A DNA stretch of 64,000 nt from Burhinus oedicnemus. Taxonomy: Eukaryota > Chordata > Aves > Charadriiformes > Burhinidae. Positions 23,640 to 40,293 of this stretch are shown in pieces. A model generated the notes under the pieces. That model was not told where the DNA came from. It searched no databases and saw nothing but the letters and a program-made list of their open reading frames with translations. Made by a program: the position numbers and the translations under genes. How positions within the stretch are numbered: position 1 is the first letter of the stretch; each line of letters opens with the position of its first letter. The DNA lies in contig VFFE01007650.1 in the NCBI GenBank assembly GCA_008921705.1, positions 432,748 through 496,747 of the forward strand, in the 5' to 3' direction.

Positions 23640-24273
23640 TGTTATGGTTTGAGAAACCTACAACAATTAATTATTCTATCACCCGATGACCCCTCCCCAC
23701 CCAGGAAGGGGAATCGGGAAAAAACAAGGAAACTCTGGGGTTGAAATATAAACAGATTTAATAGAATAAGACTAAATAATTACAGTAGTAACACTAAAGA
23801 ACCAATATTGATCCCAATACCAATATAAAATACACAAGGATTATACTCAGCCCATTCTATCAGTAGGAAGCTGTGCACCCCCAGCAGTGGACAGGGAATG
23901 TCGGACACTACGAGTGCTACGGCTTCGGGAGGAAGGGAAGGCCTCAGGGGTCTGGCACCAGGGCAAGAAGCTGTCAAGATCGCAACCATCAAGGAAGAGA
24001 GAAACTCCTCAGCACAGTTTCTAATTTATATTGAATGTGACGTTCATGGTATGAAATAATCCTGTTGGCCAGCTTGGGTCAAATGCCCGGGTCTCGCTCC
24101 TCCTCATCCCCACACCTGGCGAGCTCAAAAAACACTGCGACCTTGAAACCCACATACCATAGGTGGGTATAAAGTAAACATTTTCACAAATTCAGACACT
24201 AGTGTCTTCTAAAAGTGCAGTTTTCCCAAGCATTAGAAGAGAAATTAGTCCTGTGTCGCTCAAACCAGGACCA
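23640..24273 (-). mobile_element. Probable solo LTR, avian ERVL-like
   Basis: A block of about 630 bp with terminal inverted sequences TGTTATGGTTTGAG at the left and CTCAAACCAGGACCA at the right. The right end on the minus strand matches the left end of the LTR at 51108 (CCTGGTTTGAG, then an ATTTCT-rich stretch), so this copy is read as minus. The interior holds an A-rich stretch preceded by a purine block (GGGAAAAAACAAGGAAAC), as in avian ERVL LTRs. No gag, pol or env frame is near, hence solo. CATCAG before and CATCGG at the right end may be a degraded target duplication. It is an old noncoding copy. Confidence 0.65.
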
Positions 24274-27200
24274 TCGGCACACCGAGGGCAAACCTGCTGC
24301 TGCAGCACCCTTGAGAGGCTGCATTGGCCCATGAGGGACATTTCACCCATGAAAGCTTAGACGCCTTCAAGGTTGATTTTTTTTTTAAAAAAAGGAAGAA
24401 AACAGCAAAAACTACACAAATTCAGAGCTGTTAAGCACGGGCACAGCTCCCTGGCAGCCCCCCCTTGTGCAGCCCACTGCTGCCCCACCATCCTCCCACC
24501 CGCAGGCTGGAGATCGCCCGCAGGGGCATCGCGCTCCGATGTATCTCCACGCTTCCTGGGTACTTCACCCTCAGACTTTCGAGGGAAATACCTGTTTAAC
24601 TGTCACCTTATCAGTGCAGAGAAGCGAGCAGATTCGAATTATGTTGTGTAAATATTTGAAACATAAAGGATTAAAGAATTATTGATAGGCAGCCAGAGAA
24701 AGTCACCTTAGTTGGGGGGGGGAAGGCAGGCAATGATGTAACTGATTTATAATACAGAATAATCTGAAGGGACTAAAGAGGATTCAGAAAAGGCTAAAAA
24801 ACCCACAGCTGCTGTGTTTTGCCACCTACCAGGTTTCCCTTCAGCTCTTCTGCACCCTGGGTGCTCTCTCCTTCCTCCCGAAGTGAAGCGGCTCCAGCCT
24901 CCCCCTTGGTAAGCAGGAGAAAAGGAGAAAAGCATCGCAGGAGAAAAGGTAATTTGGCCCAACTTCCGTGGCCACCGTTTATCCCTCTGTTTAGCTATTG
25001 GTTAAGATTTGCAATTTCAGAAGGCAAATTGCTAGACAGCAAGTACTATTTGGTGTAGTCAAACAACACGAAGAATTTGAGGTCGTTAAAATAATACTGT
25101 CAGGAATTTGCAATTTGGACTGAAAAGGGAGAGAGAGAAAAAGTCTTGTAGAAAGGGGCTTCAGATGGAGCAGCCGCTTTGAGCAGGACCTCAGAGAAGC
25201 ACAAACCATGGAGGGACTGGGAAAAAAAGACGACTGGCTGATCAGCGAAGGCAGAGCCATGCCAGATCCAGGAGCAAACAGATGGACCGAGGCTGGTGAG
25301 AAGTCAAGCCGGGTTAGACCTTGCAGAGGATGTTAAACAGCTAGTAAGAAGTTCTGCAGCCACCTGCATAAAGGTAGGCAAGGGAAAGGAACCGCGCTGC
25401 TTTGAAGGAAGCACAGGGCAAAACTCATCCTGGGTCACCAAAAATGTGGGCGAAATTAAGTCACCTCAACCTGCGCACGCCGCTGGCTGGCAGCAGCTCC
25501 TCAGGGTGCGTGTCTCCACAAAGCCCCTGGCTCCCTCCAGCAGGGTCCTTTCCCTGTGCCCTGCCTCGCACGCCCATCCTCCAGGGCCAGCCACCGCTCC
25601 AGAAAAACGAACCAGCGCTAAAGAGGCTCTAAAAATAAATAAGGCAGGCTCAGCCTCCATCCTTCGCAGCCAGCAAGGCTCCTGCGCAAAACCACTTTGG
25701 GGACAGGCACGAATGAGCGTTGCGTGTCTGGAGTTGTCCCCTGCAGAGCCCCAAACGGGGCAGCAGGGTGACGCCGGGCAGGACAGGAGCTCATCGGCCC
25801 TCCCGCATCCTCCTCTGCCCCCTCTCGAGGCACTACACAGACATTTAACTGATACAAATTAAAACCAGGTGAGTTGCATTTGTGGTCCAGTATGAATTTA
25901 TGCTGTTCTTCAGCCAATACCGAATCATTCAGCCCCAATCAGGAAAAGGATATCCCCATACAGTACAAAGTTTAATTTGTTTCTACATGGTTTTGTCTTG
26001 ACCAAATCTAAAATTTAAAATACGCATTTAGAGAAATCATCAGCAACCCGTCAAAGTCTGTCAATCCCTTTTGAAATATATTGAGCCCGCTACAATGAGA
26101 ACGTGAATCAAGTCTTTCCTCTGCAACTTCAGTAGAATTACCTATCCCAGTCACTAGCCGTGCATGAGGCGGTCTGCGATGCAACTGAAACCCTTGGGGC
26201 AGCAGCCTGAGCAGAGCCACTTTTATTCCAGCCTAAAACACCCACCTAGGGAAACAAAACCGAGCAGGAGGTGACTTGGCTACAGCCGCTACGACTGTGC
26301 TGCTGCATTTCCCTACGCAGACCAGGCTTTGCTGTATCCCAACTCCCCCAATTCCTCGCCACATATTTTTGGAGTATTTCTGTGTACTAAAAGCCCTCCA
26401 GCCTCCCAAAGCACGCGTCATCAACTCAAAAAGAAATAATGTTTCAATCTTCCAGCTCCCCACTGCCACCTTCAGCAATAAAGCTCAAAATGAGTTAAAT
26501 AAATTTAATATTCTAGACAGCTTTCTGGCTTGGTAGCTAGCTACATCACCATGGCAGCGTGCTTTCACACTTCCCTGTGAACATCACCAGCATTGCAGGA
26601 CAGTATGGAAAGAGTTAAGGACAGCTGTAGAAGTTGCTTAAAGAAATAAGCAGGCAGAAGGCAAATACAGTTCTCAACTATTAACATTTATTAAAAGTTT
26701 GACCAAAGTAGTTTTATTCCCAAGTTTTGTTTACAAAAGTCTAACAATTTCCCCAGGTAGTCAAAGATTAGTAAAAGAACGGAGATGGCATCGCATTAGT
26801 GCATAGAAAGCAAAACTGCTCTACAATAGTAAAAAAGAAAAAAAAGAAAAAAATCAGCATGTGTAAAACTGAGGTTTTAAATATTTGAAGCAGTTGCTAG
26901 TATCGCAGGCAGAGCGTTCACAAGTATCTACTCGTTTTTACTGCACACAACGTGAAGTTGCTAGACGCAGTACTGTTCTAGAGGCTTCAGCTCCCCCCCA
27001 TCCTCCGGCAGGGGCCAAACCACCCCTGCCCCAAAGCTGGAAGCTGACTCCCGCGCCTGACGGGCTGGGCCATTTTACCATGAAACATCCTCCCAGACGC
27101 TTTCGCAGCTGCCACTTTAGTTTTTCTGATCTAGGCACAGCTCATGGGAAGAAACCGGCCTCTTGAAAGAGCTGCACCGCCTGCCCTGAGTCACTGCCCT

Positions 27201-29204
27201 TCCTTCAGCTTCTCCCACTTGGGATCACAGACACTTCCAAGGCCCGTTTCAAACCGTATTTTGCCTTAAGGCTTCAGTTTGAACCAGTTGCTCATTACAA
27301 GCCAATTTCCCAAGTGTAACAGAGCAAGTACACCCAGCTGAAGACAACCCTGTGCAAAGAGCGCGCGGAGGAGCCGCAGACAGAGCGGGTCGTGGCCAGC
27401 CAAACCAAACACCCTGCACCCAGCGCAGGAACGGGGAAGAAATCTATCAAACGCACAGCGGCACCGAAGACGTAGTTCGTGCTAAAGCCCTTTTTATTTT
27501 CATCCAAATCAGAACTTTGCACTCTGCTGAACCAGTTTGACCAAAGCCTCTTAAAAAGAAGTCAGCTGTTTAACTGAAAAGCATGCAAAGATTTGGCAAG
27601 ATACTTTAGTTTTATTATGGCAATGGTACATCCGCCTCCATTTTATAGTCACGTACTTCCTGTTGTCTTGGGGATGCTAACAAACCTTTAGCAGTAGAAT
27701 TTAAGAATCATGAGATTCCTTTACCGAATTCCATAGTCTTCCACAGAGACTGAAGCGCTCTAGCCCTTGTTTTCACTGTACTCAGTACATCTGTACCTTC
27801 AAAAACAGTGTATAATGCTCCAAGGTTTTACTGTAGTTAAGACACAGAAGGTGAGCAGAAAAGGGAGAAAAGATCCAACCAAAGCAAACAAAGAGCATGA
27901 AAATCAGTAATAGCAGTTGAGGATTATCCAAGCATATCCAAGCAGTACAGATGAGAGTTCCTACAGAGCAAGCACACAGCTGAAGAAGGAAAACAAACGA
28001 GAATTACAGACAGAACAAACATACTGGTGTCATGGAACAATAATCCTTCAAAGACACTGAATTCTTTTTAAACTCATGTGGGGATGGCTGTGGGGAAACC
28101 GTGTTAAAGGTTAGTAAAACAGCTGCATCATTATGCAAGTCAGATCTGATTATCCATTAACTGCTTGTCTCCATTTACCAATTCAAAGTGAGACTTCTAT
28201 TCTTGAATCCCCATATATTACAGCTCGTATTTTTTTATAGCCAGAAATGTTTTACTGTGATTATTTAGTAATTAGAAGTAATCTTTTGGACTAGTTACCC
28301 AATTCCACTTCAATTGACTGTTTGATCCAAGTCTTCAACCCCATTGTTAAAAAGATACCAAGTACACAGTCCGCCATGTCCTTTCCTGCTGACAGAGCAG
28401 TGTGCATTTATCACATCGCTCTGGGAAACACACCAGTACATTCTCCAAGCAGACATCCTAGAAACACCCTTGACCTAAAGTTCAAAAATTCAAAACCACC
28501 AAGCAGGACAGGTAGAAACACCATCCTGTTGGCAGTCAGTGGAAACGCCTGCCGGTTTCTCTCCGAGCTTTGTTCTTGAAATAAAAACCAATCAAGATTC
28601 TTTAATGGTAGATCAGAGATTGCCCAACAAGTGTCAAAGCGTCCTTCTAAACAAAGTATTTTTGAAATTTAGGTATTCAATGTCTTATTATATATTAGAA
28701 AACATTCAGATATAAGTGTTTAATCTTGAAAGATCTACACAACAGTTAACCAGTTCTCCAGAAAAAAAAAAAAATGTTTCTTCTAGCAATTAGAAAAATC
28801 TGTGTACAAGGACTTATGGGAAACCCTTGATTCTTTGTTTACACTTTTTCAAGGTTAAATGTGGTTTTGTTCACGCTATTTCTTCTCAGTATTAAGTTCT
28901 CTTGGTTTACTCAATGCATCACAAAATGCATCAAAATACTTGAACTGTTACCTGGTATTTGTGCTATCCAATCTAGAAACCATTTTAAAGAAGAAAGCAC
29001 CACAGAAGTAAATATTTTTTAAGGCTTAGATCAGTTAAAACTAAACCTGCAGCTGAATTTTGCTCTACTCTTCAGAAACATCAAATCTGAGTACTTGCTT
29101 TGCAACTTTTGAACATATCCAAGTAACATTCATTCTTTCTGATCCCGCCAGGACTGTATATAGGTTTTTCTATAAATTTAACGTTAACCCAAAGAACACA
29201 GAGA

Positions 29205-29484
29205 CGTAGCATTGAACTTTTGTTTTAATGGTCTCAAATTCTGTGACAGATTTTTGGTCAAGTTTCCATTTTAAAAAATTTATCGATTTTAAAGACTAAT
29301 AACTTAAACTGCCACGAAACAAATGGTCCACAAACATTCCTTTCCTTCTGAAGCTTTTACGATGCATTGTAATCATTAACCAGTCTTTTACTATTAAACT
29401 TAAATGGCCAATTGAGACAAACAGTTCTGAGACCGTTCTTCCACCACTGATTAAGACTGAGGTGGCAGCTGATGTACAGAATTT
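29205..29484 (-). other. EEF1A1: EEF1A1 3' UTR with ATTAAA signal
   Basis: Minus-strand sequence after the TGA stop. ATTAAA lies at 29229-29224 and cleavage is expected near 29205. From memory, blocks such as GGAAGAACGGTCTCAGAACT and CAATTGGCCATTTAAGTTTA are also in the human EEF1A1 3' UTR, which is unusual for a UTR. Confidence 0.85.
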
Positions 29485-32919
<3,435 letters not shown>

Positions 32920-33229
32920 CTGGAAGTTCCCCAGAAAAACACCAGTTACGCCTCCAGCGCGAACGCCCTCCCCAGCGCCGACCCAGCCGATGGCGGCCCC
33001 TCGTGCGGGGCGGCCCGGCCAGGCCCTGCCGGGATGGCGACCCGGCCCGGCCCCGCCCCGCCGGGGGAGGGGCGGAGCGGGCGGGCGCCGGCCCGGGGGC
33101 CCCAGTCGAACGCCCCTCGCGTCGCCCCCTCCGGGCTCCAGTTACCCCCCGGCGGCCGGGGAGCGGGGCGGCGGCGCGGCGGGCCCGCCGGGGCCGACGG
33201 GCGGCGCGGAGGGCGGGGCCGGCCCGCTC

Positions 33230-33316
33230 CTTTGTGTGACTCACCCCGCCCGGGCCGCCGCGTCCTCCATTTTGTGGAGCTGGCGGCGGGCAGGAAAGGC
33301 AAGCGGCCATTTTTTT
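33230..33316 (-). promoter_or_regulatory. EEF1A1: EEF1A1 intron 1 candidate enhancer sites
   Basis: Inside the CpG-rich first intron (33727-32920) there is an AP-1-like TGACTCA at 33237-33243. Two YY1-like sites follow: ACAAAATGG on the minus strand at 33276-33268 and AAAAATGGC at 33314-33306. The mammalian EF1A first intron is a known transcriptional enhancer. Site identity is inferred from motifs. Confidence 0.45.
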
Positions 33317-33727
33317 AACTCGTGCCCCGTGTCGTCCCCCCCCTCCCCCACCGCGGCCCACGGGCCACGACACCGGCCCACGGGCCCCGTCAGGCCCCAC
33401 CACCGCCCGCCGCGCACCGCGCGTCCCGCCGCGACGACCCCACCGCCACCCGCGCTGCCGGGGGGAAGCGGCCGGGCGCCTCCCGCCCCACATCGGCACG
33501 GTCACGCCGCTCCCCGCGCCGTAGCCCAGGGGAAGGATCGAGGGGGGGACAACGATACGTCGCCATCTCGCCAGTGTGTACTCTCCCCTCCACTCCCAGA
33601 GCACCGCTCCACGGTAGCGGCCACGCCCCGGCTCGGCGATCACCGGGCCCCCAGGGTGCACAGGCCCCCGGCCCGGCCCAGCCCCCCCAGTCCCGGCCCC
33701 GGCCTGCCCCACGCGGACGCGCCTCAC

Positions 33728-33760
33728 CTGCAAGGCGGCGGCAAGCCCGTAGCGAAAAAG
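33728..33760 (-). other. EEF1A1: EEF1A1 noncoding exon 1 with 5' TOP
   Basis: The minus strand reads CTTTTTCGCTACGGGCTTGC and ends at CAG|GTGAGG. This is 33 nt, the same length as the human first exon, which starts CTTTTTCGCAACGGG. The C followed by a pyrimidine run is a terminal oligopyrimidine start, so translation of the message is expected to be growth (mTOR) controlled as for other translation-factor genes. Confidence 0.92.
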
Positions 33761-33783
33761 ACCGACGGCGTGAACGCCGCCCC

Positions 33784-33790
33784 TTATATA
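33784..33790 (-). promoter_or_regulatory. EEF1A1: EEF1A1 TATA box
   Basis: TATATAAGGG on the minus strand, 30 bp upstream of the TOP start at 33760, with GC boxes (GGGCGGGGCC) immediately further upstream. This is the classical core-promoter spacing. Confidence 0.92.
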
Positions 33791-36700
33791 GCCTGGGCGG
33801 GGGCGGGGCCTAAGGGACACGTCACCACTCCCGGCGGCCCCGCGGCCCCGCCCCCGCAGCCCCGCCCTGGCGGCCGCGCGGGCAAAGGGCGCTCCCCGCC
33901 CCCCTCCTCCCCGCCCCCGGCGGGGCCGGGACGGGCCCAGGGACCGAGGGGGACCGAGGGGGAGCGGCGGGAGCAGCGCCTGCCGCCGCCCCTCCGGCCG
34001 AGGAGAGGCGCCACACCGAACCCGGAGGCGATAGGGACGAGCAGGCGTCACACGTTGCGTCATGGCCCGGTCCAGGGGGATGCAGCAGCTAAAGAAAGTC
34101 CCCGGGGAATAGCCCCGGGCAGATTAATTATGTTTCTTGTTAGGGACACAAAAGAACTCAATCAGCGAGATTAGAAATGTTCGGTTAGTTACGTTTGTTA
34201 CTCGATTAAGATTATGGGATGCAAGAACCCCCCCAGCTGTTGAAGGAGGTGGGGAAGGAGGGAGAAAGCAGGAATTTCAGGAAGCTTATTACACCAGAAC
34301 AAGAAACGGCACCGTTTGGCTCTAAAAAAACCAAAAACAAACCAAAAAAGTCCCCAAACCCCAAAACCCCAAGCTTTTTCTTTCTTTCTTCTGCCATTGG
34401 AGAACCAGAGTTGGCTCAGAAAGCTTCAGCACAAAACCACAAATGGGGGCGGACGCACCTTAAGCAAAGGTGCATCTGAAGTGGAAACGCATTAACGAGA
34501 ATCGCTTCAGCGTTGCGGGTGCGCGACTGCTGTGCAGCAAACCCAAACTGCAAGAAGTGCCCCCAAACTGTGTTTTCGCATGAGAAAAGTGGCGGCCTTA
34601 GCAAATTGCTGTTGAAATCACAGCAACGAGGAGTCACGAAACCGCTCACGCCATCAGGAATAAAAGCCCTCGTGATTCCCATGGATTGTTCTCTGGGTTA
34701 CTCACCCCTAACTGATCTAAGAAAATCCATTAAATATCCAACATCCCCTGCACCTATTCAAGTGAAGTTAAGCCGAGAAGCTGAACAAATATTTATGTTT
34801 GTTCTTTTAAAATGACCTGTAAAGGAAATAAAGCTACACGCTCCGTTTTCTTCTTCAGGTACGTTACAGGGCTGTGTCAAAAACAGTTACTTGTATAAAC
34901 CCAATAACAGTCCCATTCATTTGTTGGTATGCTCTTCAGATCGCAGTTGTGAAGCATGGCAGTAGCTTCTTGTTAAAAAACAAACACAAAAGAACAAGGA
35001 CAACAACGAAATAAGAAAACCCCACCTCGTGCATCCACACTCTCACTCGACTCCAAGTTTCTCTAGCCGAGATGCACCCAGCATTGCATTTACTACAGTG
35101 AAGGGCCATAAACGTAGCATTTCATGGAGTCATACGGAACTGAAGTGTTTCCACAACACCTGGTATGTTCCCACATGCAAAATTAAGAACCAAAATAAAA
35201 TAGGGTGCATTTTGTAGAAAAAAAAAGGTGGTTTGAGAGATGTCATGTTAGAGAAGATGCTGAGTTTCGAGTACACCTTTTACACAAAAATCCAGTTTCA
35301 GAGTAAAACCTGCAAAAACTTTCAGACATTGTTAAACAAACTCACTAATTTTTAAGAAAGGAATGAAGTCATCAAGTTCTTTCTCTTCCCCTCCTGTGTT
35401 TTTAGGCAGAGATTAGTGGCGGGGGTGAGGAGAAGCTAGAGGTGGTTCAGCTTTCCTCAAAACTAACGTTTAGGGGCAGTTGTTAGTGAAGACATTGCAT
35501 ATGCAGACACAGATATAGAAGGACAGGAAAAGGGAGGTGGATCACTCTCTGGAAATGGAAATGCATTATCATAAAGTGGTTTAGTGGCTCAGGTTGAGGA
35601 CCAAAGGGTAATATTTGGTAAGAAAGCTAAGCAGCACTTTTCGGGCCTCCTATAAAGCAAAGGCTGTTTGTAAACACAGCTAAAAAGCTTTACTGTTCAG
35701 GATGGTTTGAAGTCAGCTTCTAAAATGTCTGTTTCAGTAGGGGGTATTTTTGATGGACTGCTCTGTCAAAGTATCCTTTCTCATAAAAAGGTAGTTTAAC
35801 ACTTTCCAAATGTAGTCAATGACTTGTGCCTCAAGAGGGAGAGGAGAAAGGAAATGTGTTACTGATTTCTTACATTGCCCATAACTAAACCGCACATTTC
35901 TTTTTTTAAGGGATTTTTTTTTTAAGACTATTTCATAAATAAAGGCATTTAGAACTATGTATTTCTTAAGATGGAAATTTCTGTGGTATGTACATAGCTG
36001 AAAGCTATGAAAGTTGAATCTGTTGGACAAACTTTTAACCACGGTCCTAGTTCAAGTCTACAACAGTTGTTTTTTTCCCCCCTCCATTACTTTAATTGAG
36101 TTTTCAAAAGAATTTTATTATTTCCTCTTTAATCTGTCCAATACATGCTTTTATTCCTTCAACAACTAGTATATCTCTCATTGTCTATTCTATTAGCGGA
36201 ACAGTCCTATTATCAATCTCGCAAATATTTATACAGCTGGGGAGCTTCAGATGTATGAGGAGCCTCACATAATTCAGTGGAAATGCATTCTGGAGAATCC
36301 TCTCAGCTAACACAGATAGGCATACACTGGACTAAACCCTGTGTGCAAATAGCCTGTTACAAATTTTAGGTTTTGTTCATTTGGCAAAACTAATCTCTTT
36401 GATATGAAACACTTCGGAAGAAACAGAGATAAGGGATTTCAAGAACTCAAGGTCTTTCGGGCTTTGGAAGAGCGCTTATTAAATCCAGCCTGACTTCAGA
36501 AATAGGAGGACTCTGTGGGGAAAAATTACTCGTTCTCCCTCGACCACTGGTGAGCATATGCTAAATTGAACTAACCTATGGCCCCATATGCCTGCAGCGT
36601 AAGAACACACAGAAGGCTTCTTTAAAGCATTTGTACTGTCGGAACCTAGACAATAGCCACCATTTTAAAAAGAATCTCAGATCAAATTGTATTAAAATGA

Positions 36701-38073
36701 AATCAGTATATCTAAGCCAAATATTCTAACTTCTAAAAATAAACGTTAACTGGATTTTGAGATCACAGAAGCTACTGCAGCGTTACTTTCATTTTAGCGT
36801 GTGGCTCCCGCACATACAGAATGTACTATAAGCTTAGAACACAGTCACAGGCAGAGAAATCATACTAGAAAATGAGCACCTCTGAAGAAGTGGCGTCTTT
36901 TTTGGTGAGATTCCTGCGCAAAGGGGAAGGTAACTAGCACTTACACAACTATTCTAACTGCTTTGAACAAGGTCATTCAGGAGTGTAAACAAACAGACTT
37001 TATAAGCACAAGACTTTAAACACAGATCTGATAAATACAGTTTATCAAGCTCACTATATACGGAAGAGGCACTATGATTTCTTGAGGGCGCTTTAGGAAA
37101 ATGTGATGGAAAAGTAGTCCAAAATTACCAATAGTAATTGGTGATCAGCAAAACCAGATTCTGGAAGATAGCATTATTTTGTAATACAATTAACCTTATA
37201 CTTACTGTGAAATGCTTTCTAATCCATGTGTTACAATTGTCATTGTATGTACCTTAGTCCAAATGTTCAACATAAAATATATCATGAGCACACAGCTTTA
37301 CTTCCATCTATAAGTGTTCTTTAATGCATTGATTCTCAATAGAAATAAAAAGCATCTACATCTGTTACAAAATCCTTTTCCCTACATGATCCTAACACTT
37401 ACTACCAGATTTTACAATCATCTGTTTGATAAGTAAAAGAACAATTAATTGTTCTTCTATAATTAATGAAGAGATTGGACAGAAAACCTGCTTAAAAAAA
37501 AAAAAAAAAGGTTTAACTGAACTGGGTTAGGTAATCTAAATTCCTTGAAAAAAGCTACTTTTGAAAAGTTATTTAGGTCTGTACTAGTAGCTGATTTTTT
37601 TATATAAATGAAATTACTTGGTAAAAGGAAGAGACAACAGTAAATACACTTTAAGTTACTATCTTAGGAGACAACACAAAATAAACCCCTACATCCATGG
37701 AAGTCTAAGACTTGGACTGGATGAAGCCCTCCACAACTTTGTCTGATCTCAAAGCTGACCTTGCTTAGAGATTCAGAAAATAAGGTCTTACAGGAGGAGG
37801 TATAAGAGAGCGGCCTTCAAAACTATTGAGTTATTATTGGGATGAATAAGCAGCTACAATTTCAGAGGCTTCTGAATAACTTAACATGAGCCTCTTAAAA
37901 GGCATTGTTTCCCCTAAAAGAAGTTTCCTGTGGGAAGCACTACTGTTGTTCCAGTTACAGCTTTTACAACGGGTGAAGGACTAACGCTTAGAGGACAGTC
38001 TGCTTTAAAAAAAAATCCTTTGGACAATCTTTTCAAACCACATTTATGCACAGCGTGAGAAGGCTAATTTAAA

Positions 38074-38152
38074 TTGAATGTTTAGTACCAGTTGAACCTT
38101 ATATTGAACGTTTAGCACCAGTTGAACCATGATACTGAAGGTTTAGTATCAG
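38074..38152 (+). repeat. 30-31 bp tandem repeat, 2.6 copies
   Basis: Copies at 38074-38103, 38104-38134 and a partial one at 38135-38152, with core TTGAAYGTTTAGYACCAGTT. The copies differ at several positions, so the repeat is not recent. Confidence 0.85.
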
Positions 38153-40293
38153 ACAGAGCGGGTATACTGCAGGTGCGACCAGAACTAACAGCTGTATTTA
38201 AAGCCCTGTCCTGTGGAGGTCTGCATTACTGAGCTAGAAAATGAAAGTACCCGATTTAGAGCAGAAGTGTCCTAAGCGGGAAGAACAGAGCCTCACAGCT
38301 GGCTGCTTCAGTAAGACTGTTCTGGAACTGAGCAGTGAATGGGAAGATACATGCAGACAACTAGAGGACTTCAGATCCAAGAAATCATTCCTCCTTTAGT
38401 TTAACTAAAAAGTGACCCTTCACCTGTAGACACCTGACAAAGCTTCATATACTTCATTAGTGCTAGACTAATTTACACCAGCTGATGACGTGGCTCCAGG
38501 CAAAAAGCAGAGTTACTAGACACCAATGCAGAATAAAGGTGAAGGGCTGACGAAGTAACCACCACTATTACGGAGAAACAATATAATTTGTTAAACTGTT
38601 CTGTGGTTTTGCATTAGTGTTTTCCAACAGCAAACAGGCTACAGCATTTACTCTTCTTCTCCAAATGGAATCACATTTTTACTATATCCCACCACCTTTT
38701 GGACACACTAAATGAATGATAAGCCCTTCTAGGAGATCAATTCAAGGAATACCCTACATGGGAGGATTAAAAAAATAATAATAATAAAAAAGCATTGTGC
38801 AGTTACTGAACAGAAATCCAGTGAGTGAGGTCAGTTTGGCTCTTGTTCCCAATTTATCATGAACTTCCAAATTCCATTTTGAAGCGCTGCTCTCCTGTGC
38901 TAAAAATCATTTTGCCAAAAGCATGTATTCATCCTTTCATGCTGGTAAGCCTGTGATGGAACCTTTAAGTGGGACCTCAACTCCTCACTCACTGACCATG
39001 CATTTTAGAGTTCTCTGCTGAGCCCTCACAGCAATTGAGCTGTGCTCCGATAGCTTTGCTGAATATGTCCACTCATAAGGTTAATTTTGCTGCCTCTTGC
39101 TACAGGTTTGTAGCTGGCTTGTGCACTTAGCAAGCTGGAAGTTCACCAACAGAAAACCTGCAATTCCTCATTCTCATCTTGCAGACCTTTTGCATTCCCC
39201 CCTTTCTGCCTCTCCTACCGACCCAAGTAAAGGCAAGTTTTCGAGGAGGGAGACAAAGCCTATAGGTAGATTCCTAAAAGGGGTTTATATGAACCAAGAA
39301 GACCTGAGATGTAACTAATGGCTGCAAAGGAGAGAAACATAATAAAGGTGATCTTGGTGCAGACTGCAAAAGTATATAACAATTTTAAGGCAGTGGATGG
39401 ATAGGCCAAAGACAGAAAAAGGGCAACACCTGAAATTTGGGCTAGTAAGGATGGTGCGGACACATTCAGCTGTTCAGCTGAAGTGCCATCCATTTTTCAC
39501 CCTCCCATCTTGACATTGCTGTGCTTTCGAGTCTTGGCATCACTCAGGCCATAGGATCAGTTTCCACTGCAATCACATGTACATCATTCCTGCTATGCGG
39601 TAACCGCAGTCACCAGATATGGTGCAAGTCAAGTAATTTAGAGGCCTTGCTCAGATGTAGTGTATATAGCATATGCTTGACATTTATTCAGTGAATTTAA
39701 ATTTGAGACGATTAAAGTTTGGAAAGGTTTCAGAGAAGAACTATGGGAATAAATCTAGATCTGGAAAAGTACTTATACTTGACCTGTTCATTATATACTG
39801 AGTTTACCAAAAGGAAGTTTGGCTTAGTCTCCAGAATTCTACAAGACAGAAAATCCTTTAAAGGAAGAATCACGAGTCTGAACACAAAGACATAAGAAGA
39901 TTCAAGATTGTTGGTAGTTAAATTAAGGTAGAAATAGAAGCCAATTATTTGTAACTGGCAGCGAACAGTGGGACCAGCTTGCTAAAAGCAGCAAGCCAAC
40001 AGATGAAGAAGTGCTCAATATTTAATTATGTTAGTTTAAAAAAAACCCAACAAACAAAAACTCAAAACCGAACACAATAAAGGAGAAAGAACTTGATTTG
40101 GGGGTGAAGGGGAACAGGAGGGGACATTTACTTAAAATGATGCCTTTGTTTTTAGTTAGCTGACTCTACTACAGTCTCTCTGAATTATTTGGCCAGATGA
40201 AGCTATCTCAGAGCCACTACTGATTATCTTTGAAAGCTATGGAATGGGGAAGGTTCCAGAACACTGGAAAAATAGAAAAAACATCCCTAAATT

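Larger units (their letters stand above)
18266..29204. other. Intergenic DNA between convergent MTO1 and EEF1A1
   Basis: About 11 kb without a gene I can recognise. The open frames are short, lack splice-consistent partners and show no family motif. Repeats inside are listed separately. The part from about 26.65 to 29.2 kb is AT-rich and looks like minus-strand 3' UTR or noncoding transcript, with AATAAA (minus) near 26689, but this is only an impression. Confidence 0.5.
32940..34110. promoter_or_regulatory. EEF1A1: EEF1A1 CpG island
   Basis: Dense CpG and GC boxes covering the promoter, exon 1 and most of intron 1. A short duplication GGGACCGAGGGGGACCGAGG lies near 33940-33960. Long open frames on both strands here are GC-driven and are not genes. 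Confidence 0.9.

Noticed and set aside
39260..39493. A 77-codon minus-strand hydrophobic frame
   Set aside because: Resembles a membrane segment, but there is no known family, no splice context, and the length is within chance for AT-rich DNA.
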